This document shows, one piece after another, positions 8,872 through 17,200 of a stretch of 64,000 nucleotides of DNA. This stretch comes from Bauldia sp. (lineage in GTDB: Bacteria; Pseudomonadota; Alphaproteobacteria; Rhizobiales; Kaistiaceae): positions 1,550,001 through 1,614,000 of the forward strand of contig JBBCGQ010000001.1 of assembly GCA_037200845.1 (NCBI GenBank), written 5' to 3'. The position numbers were made by a program, and so were the translations under genes. The notes beneath the pieces were generated by a model that was given only the letters and a program-made list of their open reading frames with translations, was not told the DNA's origin and made no database searches. The number at the start of each line of letters is the position of its first letter. Within the stretch, counting starts at the first letter, position 1.

Positions 8872-9603
8872 TTAGGGCTGCTTCAGCGCCGCCAGCGCAT
8901 CGGGCAGGCCCTTGACGCTCAGCGTGAGCTGGATGCCCTTGGCGCCGATCGGGAACACCGTGGCGCTCGCCTTCTGCGCCTTGCTCAGCGTGTCGATGAA
9001 GTCAGGCGCCAGGTTGGCGACCGCCTGGCAGCCGGTCGGCGTGCAGAGCTGGAACGGGATGACGATCGGCTTCTCCGTGCCGGCGTCGAGCGTGATGCCG
9101 CGATCGACCATGATGCCGGTACGCGTCTGCCATTCGCCGACCAGCGCGCCCTTGTCGGCGGCCGCGATGCGCCACATGAACAGCGGCGCCTTCGTCTCCG
9201 TATCGGAAAGCTGCTGCACGATCGAGCACTGCGCCGTCGGGTCGGTCTCCAGCCGCTTCACGCAGGTGTAGATCCAGTCGCCGTAGGTCTGCGTCTTGGT
9301 GACGATGGGCTTCGGCGGCTCGGCTGCCGCCTGGACGGCAGCGCCCTGCGCCGCGGGCGCGGCGGCGCCTTGCGCGACAGGCGGCACCGCGGCAGGCCGC
9401 AGCGTCGGCGTCGGCACGGCGGCCGTCGGCTGGGCGATGGATATGGCGCCGGTGAAGAAGGAGATGCCGAGCCCGGCGCTGACCACGACCAGGAGCGCGA
9501 TCACCGCCCACAGGAAGCGGATGATGCCCTGTCCGGACTTCTTGCGTTCCACCGGCGGCGGCTCGCGGTCGCTATCGTCTGTATGCGGTTCCCAGTCGCT
9601 CAC
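8872..9603 (-). CDS. IalB-family (invasion-associated locus B) membrane-anchored protein
   Basis: This 243-residue protein has a short acidic cytoplasmic N-terminus, one membrane segment (IIRFLWAVIALLVVVSAGLG, about 27-46), an Ala/Pro/Gln-rich linker (about 58-95) and a C-terminal domain with the IalB pattern. That pattern includes TYGDWIYTCVKRLETDPTAQCSIVQQL, then a second cysteine pair in FQLCTPTGCQ. Four conserved cysteines probably form disulfides in the periplasm. IalB was first described as an erythrocyte-invasion factor of Bartonella, but the family is widespread in harmless Hyphomicrobiales, so no virulence role is implied. The start is GTG with an agagagg site. Confidence 0.8.
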   Translation of the reverse strand: MSDWEPHTDDSDREPPPVERKKSGQGIIRFLWAVIALLVVVSAGLGISFFTGAISIAQPTAAVPTPTLRPAAVPPVAQGAAAPAAQGAAVQAAAEPPKPIVTKTQTYGDWIYTCVKRLETDPTAQCSIVQQLSDTETKAPLFMWRIAAADKGALVGEWQTRTGIMVDRGITLDAGTEKPIVIPFQLCTPTGCQAVANLAPDFIDTLSKAQKASATVFPIGAKGIQLTLSVKGLPDALAALKQP

Positions 9604-9729
9604 CGGCTAGCCTCTCTGTTCTCGTTGGTGGGGACCCTACAACGGCCAGGCGGCGCGGTCAGTAGAATCCGTACGGCGGATGGCCGTTTGCCCAGAAAAT
9701 GCGGCTTGATTTCGGCGGGCAGGGCGACT

Positions 9730-9767
9730 GTCGAAAAAGAAACAGGCCGGTCGAGGACCGGCCTGTT
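9730..9767 (-). terminator. Rho-independent terminator of autotransporter 1
   Basis: A perfect 12-bp stem (arms 9741-9752 and 9756-9767, aacaggccggtc / gaccggcctgtt) with a three-base loop is followed on the minus strand by a T-rich run (tctttttc). It lies 22 bases past the stop codon of the autotransporter gene. The terminator of the second autotransporter at 14226-14261 has nearly the same sequence. Confidence 0.88.
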
Positions 9768-9789
9768 CTGGCAGAAATTGCAGGTGCGG

Positions 9790-12700
9790 CTAGAAGTTCT
9801 TCCGCACGCCAACCTTGGCGCTGACCGAGGTCGTGCCGGTACCGAACTTGCCGCCGACCGAGGCGAAGCCTGAACTCGAGCGGTCCGCGTTATAGATCGT
9901 GGCCCGTCCGACGACTTCCCCGCTGATGCCCGAGAAACTGTCGGTGAAGGTCGTGGTATTCACGCCGTCGCTCACCGTCACGGTGCTCGCCGGCCCGAAT
10001 TCGTCCCAGACCTTGCCGAGCACGTCGAGTTCCGTCTGCGTGCCGCCGGCAGCGCCGAGCGTCACGCCCACGCGCGCGCCGAGGCCACCCCGGATGCTCT
10101 GGGTGCCGCTGTAGGTGATCGACCCACCGCCGCCACTGGTGTTGCCGATGGCCGAATTCACGAACGAGAACGAGGCGATCGGTTCGAAGAACGACTTGCC
10201 GTTCTCCATCCGGTAGCCGGTGTTGGCCAGCACGCCGATGCTCGTGCCGTGGGTGCTGAGCGAGACCGACGGCGAGGTGTAGTCCAGCGACAGGAAGTCC
10301 GCCTTGACCTCCGCATCGATGTACCACGGGCCCTTGATGAGGGCGGCGTAGCCACCGACCGTACCGCCGCTCGAATGCGAGGCGGCAGTGAAGGTGTCGA
10401 ACGAGAGGTTCGAGGCGAGGTACCCGCCGTAGAGACCGAAGCGGCTCTGGCTGTCGCCGCCGTTCGGACGGAACTCGACGCCGGCGGTCAACCCGTACGT
10501 GCTCTGGTCGAGGCTGCTGTTGAACGTCGACGGCGGTGCCGACTGGCTGATCGTCGTGTCACGCGACGTCCAGCTCCCGGTGAGCCGGCCCCACAGGGCA
10601 CTCTTCTGCGGCGTCGCCTCGGGCGGAGCCACGATCGTATCGGGGATCGCGGAAAGGTCCGCGCCCGCGCCGCCGGTAGCCGTGTTCGTCTGCGGATAGA
10701 CAAGCCCGTAGACGTTGTCCTCGGCGTGGCCGGCGGTGTCGTTCCACAGGCGCGTCAGGCTCGGACCGAGCGAGGATTGCTGCGCCGCATCCGGCCCCCA
10801 GGTAGCCACGAGGTCGGTCTGGGGGTCGTTCGGCACCTCGAACTGCTTCATGCCCCACATGAACAGGCCATCGCGGACGAAGCCGGCGCCGTTGACCTGG
10901 ACGTAGTCCGGCGAATGGTCGGACACGAAGAACGAATCGCCGTCCTGGCACCAGGTAGCGGTGCACGTAAAATCTTCCAACTGGTCGCCGGTGTAGGCGT
11001 AGACGACGACAATGCGGTCGCCGATCTTGGTGCTCGCATCGGTCGCCGTGTTTAGCTTGTGCACGATGACGCCGGTGGTGCCGGTGACATCGACCAAGTC
11101 GCCCTCGCTGCCGATTTGCAGCGTGTCCGAGACGCCACCTTCGTTCGGATCCGCGAAGAAGACATCGATGCCGAGGTAGCTTCTGGCCGTCGAGCCCGTC
11201 GCGGCGCCATGGAAGTTGCCGTAGATGAACGTCCGGTCGTCGGCGCCGTCGTCGATCATGCTGACGAGGCCGCTGAAGGTATTGTCGGTATCGTCGGCAG
11301 CTTCGGTGGTGATGACCCCCAGCGGATCGCCGTTGTAGAAATCGTCCAGCACAAACGTCGTGGTGTCGCCGCTCTCGCCGTGGAACGCCGTCTGCACGAG
11401 GCCGAAGTTGAAGATCGCGTCCTCGCCGGCATCGCTGTTCATCACGTTGCCGAACTCACTGCCGGACTCGCCGTCGCGGTTTGTCGTGAACCACTTGCCG
11501 AGGTTGACCAGCGTATTGCCGACCGTGCCGTCGGGGCTCTCGCTGTCGGTGTAGTCCACGAAGGTCGAGCTGGTCAGGTTGACGCGGCCGAACATCAGCC
11601 CATCCGCGATACCGACGTCGCTCTCGGTTTGGAACGCCCTGAGGATGTCGCCGTTGAACACCGTCACGGCGCCCGACTCCGACTGGATCAGCAGGTCTTC
11701 GGCGGTCGCGGCGTAGTCGTTGAGATCGGTCGAGCCGTTGCTGAGGCTGCCGAACGCGCCGCCTGTCGCCGCGTAGTCGGCGAACAGGGCGGTGTCGTCG
11801 AACATCGCCTGGGTAGCGACCGTGTCGTTCGGCAACTGGTTGACCTGCGACGCGACATTGAGAACGCCGCGTTCGAAATGCGGGTTCTCCGTGCTGGTAA
11901 GCACGCCACCGTTCACGATCAGCGAGCCGACCCGCGCAAGCTCATCGAGATATTCGACGGGCTCGCCGCCACCTTCATTTTCATCGACGATGTTGCCGGA
12001 AATGCCCGAGGCGAAGGAGACGGCTGGGTCGGTGCTCAAGGTGATCACCGGCGCAACATCCGCACCGCTGCCGATGACGGACCCGCCCATCGCGTTCCAT
12101 ACGAACGCCGTGCCGGACGTCAGGTTGAGTGCGGTGTCGTCTGCGATGATCCTGCCTTCGCTGGCCGAGGTTTGGCTAAACCTGCCGTAGCCGTTAAGGA
12201 CGACGACCCCGTGGTCGTATGCGGTGGAGAGATGGACGCCTTCCTCGGTGAAGCCTTCGATGATGCCGCCATAGTTGGACACCAGGACGTTGCTCAAGGA
12301 CTGGGTGACGCTCACGCCGCTTTCGCCGCCGAAGATCGACCCTCCGTCGTCGTTATAGACGCCGACGCCGTAGGTGAACGACGGAGTTACCGGCGAGAGG
12401 CCGAGGGCGGTTACGAATACCCCGTCGACGTTGCTGATGGTGACGCCGTCCCTGGCGCCCCAGATGGTGCCGCCGAAGGCGAAACGGCCGAGGTCAAGGA
12501 TGTTGCCGCCGCTGTTGTCGACCTCGACGCCGCGAATGGCGACGTCGCTGCCGCCAATGTCGGTAAGCAATATGCCGTCGGCCGTGGCGCCTGCGATCCG
12601 GCCATCCCGGTTGCGGATGGTCACCTTCTTGTCGATACCGGTTCCGATGATGCCGTCCAGCCTGCCGTAGATGCCGGTGCTGAACCCGGTGGTACCCGGC

Positions 12701-13908
12701 ACGCTGGAACCGGTAGGTCCAAGCAGATCTCCCTCGCTTCCCCACACTGCGGAATCGAGCGTGGAGAAGTCGATCGAGCCTTCCCGGGTGAAGCGGTTAT
12801 CGATCGTGGTATTACCGTTTATATCGGCCGCGTAGATGCCGTCGGATCCCATGCCGGCGATCAGGCCGCCGGGCGCCCAGGTGATCGCATCTCCGGCCAA
12901 GGTCGGAATGGCGAAGTTATCGATGGCCAGGTCGTTTGCGTCGCCCTCCGACGAAACGCCGAAAAGGCCGCTGACCCGCACGCCGTCTGATCCGCCTACG
13001 ATCACCGCGCCGTGCTTGAGCGGTCCCGAGGTGTTTGCGATGTAGACGGCGTTGCCGGACCCCTTGTCGAGGCCGCTGATTTCCGTGATCCAGATACCGT
13101 CGGTAGTGCTGAGCACGCCGGCGGTCAGGCCGTCTTCGTTGTAGACGAACACCTGATCGTCATCGTGGGCGTAGATGCCGGCGAGGTTGCCGCTACCCAG
13201 TATCGACTTGAAAGTCTTGCTGTTGACGGTGACCGTGCTGACATTCGTCACTTCGACACCGGCGCCGCTTGAGCCGCTGACGTGCCCGTTGACGTTGATG
13301 GTGACGGAAGTGCCGATCGACCCGTCGCCTTCGCCCCCCTCGCTAAAGCCTTGGCCGTCGACGTGGATGCCCTGCGTGCCGGCGATGCTCGCGGCGGTGT
13401 GAGCTTCCGGCGTCGTGGTTGCGGCATCGATATTGATCACGACGGTGCCGACGTCGGTGACGTAGAGCCCTTCGCCGCTGCCGTTAGTGATAGAGGAGCC
13501 GGGGTTCAGGTGAATCCCGTAAGTGAACGGCGGGGTGGTGGAGGTGCTGAAGCCGCCAGCGTGGATCGTTACTGCCGGCAGCGCGTTCGAGCCGTTCCAG
13601 ATTAATGGAAGGTTCAGGTCCCCACCCATGTTGACACTGAAGGGCCCGCCGGGCTCAAGCACGATGGGATCGTTGGTAGTGGTGTTGCAGGTGTAGTTGT
13701 TGCCTGTCTTTCCGCAGGCCGCCGTGATGGTCTCGGCCAGCGTCGGCCTCGGCATCACGATAAGGGTGCCAACCGCGATCAGCGCGCCGCCCACGATCGC
13801 CGTTCCAGACAGGAGCCGCGCGCGATACCTGGAGGGCATCGGCAGCAGCCGCGCTGCATTGGTACGCCGCGAAAAACGGATCGAGCCGCGAGTCTTCGTA
13901 ATAGTCAT
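9790..13908 (-). CDS. Autotransporter 1 (type Va, beta-helix passenger, 1372 aa)
   Basis: This is a self-secreting surface protein. The 58-residue extended signal (basic N-region with RFSRRTNAARLL, hydrophobic core GTAIVGGALIAVGTLIV, cleavage after TLA) leads to a long passenger with repeated DGI-x-I/V-x-x-x-x-G and IxN turns typical of a right-handed beta-helix. The last 265 or so residues form an autotransporter barrel beginning near ALWGRLTGSW and ending in ...VRKNF, with the terminal phenylalanine used by the BAM machinery. Cysteine pairs sit at the passenger N-terminus and just before the barrel. I chose the ATG at 13908 because the signal peptide begins there and a GAGGGGG site precedes it. 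Adhesion is likely but the binding target is unknown. Confidence 0.88.
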   Translation of the reverse strand: MTITKTRGSIRFSRRTNAARLLPMPSRYRARLLSGTAIVGGALIAVGTLIVMPRPTLAETITAACGKTGNNYTCNTTTNDPIVLEPGGPFSVNMGGDLNLPLIWNGSNALPAVTIHAGGFSTSTTPPFTYGIHLNPGSSITNGSGEGLYVTDVGTVVINIDAATTTPEAHTAASIAGTQGIHVDGQGFSEGGEGDGSIGTSVTINVNGHVSGSSGAGVEVTNVSTVTVNSKTFKSILGSGNLAGIYAHDDDQVFVYNEDGLTAGVLSTTDGIWITEISGLDKGSGNAVYIANTSGPLKHGAVIVGGSDGVRVSGLFGVSSEGDANDLAIDNFAIPTLAGDAITWAPGGLIAGMGSDGIYAADINGNTTIDNRFTREGSIDFSTLDSAVWGSEGDLLGPTGSSVPGTTGFSTGIYGRLDGIIGTGIDKKVTIRNRDGRIAGATADGILLTDIGGSDVAIRGVEVDNSGGNILDLGRFAFGGTIWGARDGVTISNVDGVFVTALGLSPVTPSFTYGVGVYNDDGGSIFGGESGVSVTQSLSNVLVSNYGGIIEGFTEEGVHLSTAYDHGVVVLNGYGRFSQTSASEGRIIADDTALNLTSGTAFVWNAMGGSVIGSGADVAPVITLSTDPAVSFASGISGNIVDENEGGGEPVEYLDELARVGSLIVNGGVLTSTENPHFERGVLNVASQVNQLPNDTVATQAMFDDTALFADYAATGGAFGSLSNGSTDLNDYAATAEDLLIQSESGAVTVFNGDILRAFQTESDVGIADGLMFGRVNLTSSTFVDYTDSESPDGTVGNTLVNLGKWFTTNRDGESGSEFGNVMNSDAGEDAIFNFGLVQTAFHGESGDTTTFVLDDFYNGDPLGVITTEAADDTDNTFSGLVSMIDDGADDRTFIYGNFHGAATGSTARSYLGIDVFFADPNEGGVSDTLQIGSEGDLVDVTGTTGVIVHKLNTATDASTKIGDRIVVVYAYTGDQLEDFTCTATWCQDGDSFFVSDHSPDYVQVNGAGFVRDGLFMWGMKQFEVPNDPQTDLVATWGPDAAQQSSLGPSLTRLWNDTAGHAEDNVYGLVYPQTNTATGGAGADLSAIPDTIVAPPEATPQKSALWGRLTGSWTSRDTTISQSAPPSTFNSSLDQSTYGLTAGVEFRPNGGDSQSRFGLYGGYLASNLSFDTFTAASHSSGGTVGGYAALIKGPWYIDAEVKADFLSLDYTSPSVSLSTHGTSIGVLANTGYRMENGKSFFEPIASFSFVNSAIGNTSGGGGSITYSGTQSIRGGLGARVGVTLGAAGGTQTELDVLGKVWDEFGPASTVTVSDGVNTTTFTDSFSGISGEVVGRATIYNADRSSSGFASVGGKFGTGTTSVSAKVGVRKNF

Positions 13909-14008
13909 GGCAAACCCCCTCGCGGGCAGGAGCCGTTGCTCCGCCCTTGTGCGCCTTCGTCTCGGGAGTACCGCATCTGGCAACTCCCGTCCGTACGCAC
14001 TCTGACAC
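13909..14008 (-). promoter_or_regulatory. Structured 5' leader of autotransporter 1
   Basis: Reading toward the gene, the minus strand shows the 13-base motif GTGTCAGAGTGCG (13996-14008), a six-base spacer, hairpin 1 (arms 13983-13989 and 13963-13969, cgggagt / actcccg), then hairpin 2 (13925-13945, ggagc-aacg-gctcc core) and a CGAGGGGGTT ribosome site. The second autotransporter has the same motif, spacer length, two hairpins and ribosome site, although the stem sequences differ. Role inferred: promoter-proximal element or leader RNA controlling translation. Confidence 0.5.
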
Positions 14009-14225
14009 ACCGCATTTCTCCCACAAGGGGTCGGCCACCCGCGGTGCACAGGTTCTCGCCGGGCGCGGTCACGCGGCGACAAGGAGAAATCGCTGTAAAT
14101 TCAGCTAGTTATCGCTTTTGTACGGTGGTGTACTGTGCCTCCGGCGGCAAAACCGGTGGCCTGTGCCTTTGCCGCAACGCGGCAGGGCCGGAGTATGGCG
14201 CGACTCAGGCGCCCCAGACGGCGCC

Positions 14226-14261
14226 TGAAAAAGAAACGGGCCGGTCCAAGGACCGGCCCGT
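14226..14261 (-). terminator. Rho-independent terminator of autotransporter 2
   Basis: The arms acgggccggt (14236-14245) and accggcccgt (14252-14261) enclose a six-base loop and are followed on the minus strand by tttctttttcag. It lies 25 bases past the stop of the upstream autotransporter gene and insulates the two units. It is nearly identical to the terminator at 9730-9767. Confidence 0.88.
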
Positions 14262-14286
14262 CAAGGTTGGCAGTCAGGTCAGAGAA

Positions 14287-17200
14287 TTAGAAGTTCTTGC
14301 GCAGGCCAGCCTTGGCGCTGATGCTGCTGGCGTTGGAGCTGAACTTGCCGCCGACCGACACGAAGCCGGAGGTCGTGCGCTCCGCGTTGTAGATCGTCGC
14401 CCGGCCGACCACTTCGCCCGAGATCCCGGCGATGTTGTCGCTGGCCGTGAGGCCCGGGCCACCGTCGTTGATCGTGACGGTGTTCGGACCGCCGAACTCG
14501 TCCCAGACCTTGCCGAGGATATCGAGTTGGCCCTGCACGCCGCCGGGCTTTCCGAGCTCGATGCCGGTGCGGGCACCGAGACCGGCTCGGATGCTCTTGC
14601 CCTCGCCGTAGGTCACGGTCGATACCCCGTCGGTGGCATCGGCGATGGACGTCACCGCGTACGTGAAGGAGGCAATCGGCTCGAAGAAGCCGCGACCCTG
14701 CTCCATGCGGAACCCGGTGTTGAACTGCGTCGCGACGTTGGTGCCGTGGGTCGATAGCGAGGTCGTCGGGGACGCGTAGGTGATCCCCAGGAAGTCGGCC
14801 TTCACCTCGCCATCGGCGTACCAGCCGCGGTCGTCGTTGAACGCGACGTAGCCGCCGACCGAACCGCCGCTCGCCTTGGTCTCGCCAGCGACGCCGTCGA
14901 GTGTAGCCGAGGTCGAAACGTAGCCGCCGTAGATGCCCAGCCGCAAGCCGGTGTCGCCACCCTGTGGCCGCCCTTCCAGGCCGCCCATGATGCTGTAGAC
15001 GTTCTGGCTCGAGCTGGTGTCGTAGGTGACGACGTCCGTCACGCTCGTCGTGCGGCGTGCCCAGGTGCCGTTGATGCGGCCCCAGAGGGCGCCCCTCTGC
15101 CCTGTCGTCGCGCCGGAAGGATCGGCGCCGCCGTTGTTCTGGTTCGGCTTGTTAAGCGGGTACTCGTTGCCCGAGTTGTTCTCTCCGGGCGAATCCAGGC
15201 CCTCGTACGAAACCGTCTGAATGATCGATGTCGTCGGGACCAGCCCGGCGCTGTCCGAGTTGAAGTGGCTCGTGAGGTAGAAGTTTTCGCTTTCGCTGCC
15301 GCTGTCGCCCGGCCGCTCCTGCAGGAACCACGAGTAGAGGCCGTCGCGGATCGTGCCGTAGCCCTGCACCTCCTGGTATCCGGCCGTCCTCTGGTCGATG
15401 AAGAAGGCATCGCCGGCGAGGCAATACGCATCGCTGGAGGTCGTGCAGTTGCCGCCGTAACCGTCCTTGGCGAACACGCCGCCCTCGGCCTCGACCACCA
15501 AGATACCCAGCGCGTTCGACGTGGTGGAGGGGTCCGGATTGGTGTTGTGAACGATGATGCCGGTGGTGCCGTAGGTCTTGCCCGTGATCGTCAGCAGGTC
15601 GCCCGCGGCGCCGCCGCCGTCCCCGCTGAGGAAGGCGTCGATCGACAGGTAGCTCAGGCCGCTTTCCGATGCCTGGCCTGTGAACTTGCCGTCGATCGTC
15701 GTGTGGCTGCCGGTGAAATCGTCCAGCATGCTCAGGACGCCGACCGTGGGCGAGGAATCACCGTCGTTGTAGAAGTCGTCGACGTGGATGGTGGTCGCGC
15801 CGCTCTCGCTGCCGAAGGAAGTCTGCACGAGGCCGTCGTTGCGGACCTCATCGACACCCGCCGAGGTCAGGTAGTTGTCACCGCTGGTGAACCACTTGCC
15901 GTCATTCCGCAGCACGTTGCCGATGGTGTCGTCGCCTTCACCGTCCTCGTTGACGCCGCGCAGATCGAGGCGACCGAAGATGATGCCGGAGTAGGCGCTC
16001 CAGCCGCTGTTGTTGTTGATGACCACCGAGCCGGATTCACTCGGCGCCTGCACCGCGAGAGCCTCGGCCGCCTTCCGGTATTCCTCGATGCTGGCGATGC
16101 TGCCGTCTTCGCTGTTGGTCGTCGCCTGCGCGATGTGCCACGCATCCCAGTAGATCGGGTTGAGGTCGCCGGGGGTCTGCGACAGGCTCCCGACAATGCC
16201 GATCCCGTCGAGGTTCGAGGCGAATGAATCGCTCTCATTGTCGCCGGTGAAGGTCGGGTAGGGGTTCACGCCGAGGCTGGCGATGATGCCGCTGTTGTTG
16301 ATGACGGTGCCGCCACTTTCGCCGTCCGACGTGTTGAGGAAGATGACCGGCAGGGTGCCTTCCGCGCCGCCGCGGCTCGCGATGAGGCCGCCCTGCACGG
16401 AGTGCGAGGTCCAGTCGTACCAGGAGGAGCCGTTGTTGATCTCGGCCGACTCCGATCCGAAGTTGTCGCTGCTGTCACCAATGGCGATCGCCGAACCGCC
16501 GCCGATGATGTCGCCGCCGTACCAGTCGCCGCCCTCGCTCCACTTGTTGTCGATCTGCACGTGCCGTTCGACGTTGTCGATCGCGACCGCGTCGGCGAGA
16601 TAGCTTTCGATGATGCCGGCCGCGTTGGTGATGTTGACGCCGCCCTCGCTCACGCCCACGATCTTGAGGCCGTCGTCGCCGTGACCGTACGTGATGCCGA
16701 GGGTGTTGTAGTAGTCGACGTCGCCGCTCACGTCGCTGATGCCGGCACCGAACTTGCTGCCGAGAATCAGGCTGTACTTGCTCGTCTGGCCGGCGATCGC
16801 GAGGTTGATCGCGGCGTTGTCGATGGTCACGCCCTTGCCGACGCCATCGAGCTGGATGCCGTAGCTGCCGGACTGCATGCCGACGATGATGCCGCGGCTG
16901 TTGTCGAGGCCGAAGTGGCCGTCGATGTCCGCACCGTAGACACCATGCGTGCCGCCCCAGATGCCCGTGCCTTCGGCGAACTCGCCGCCGAGGCCGACAT
17001 CGGCCTCGGAGAGACCGGTCACCACCTGCTCCAGCAGGCCGCCTTCCGTCGACACCCGTTCGTCGATCGCCGCGAGGTCGCTCAAGCCCCAGTTACGGGT
17101 CAGGCTGTTGTCGATATAGACATCGCCCTCGGTGTTGGTGATGCCGACGCCCTTGCCGCTCAGGCCGATGATGAGGCCGCCCGGCTGCTTGCCGCTCTGC

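Noticed and set aside
11059-12990. Long plus-strand open frame opposite autotransporter 1
   Set aside because: It is a mirror of the beta-helix gene: Val/Ala/Asp-rich without domains, start site or family features. High GC leaves long antisense frames open.
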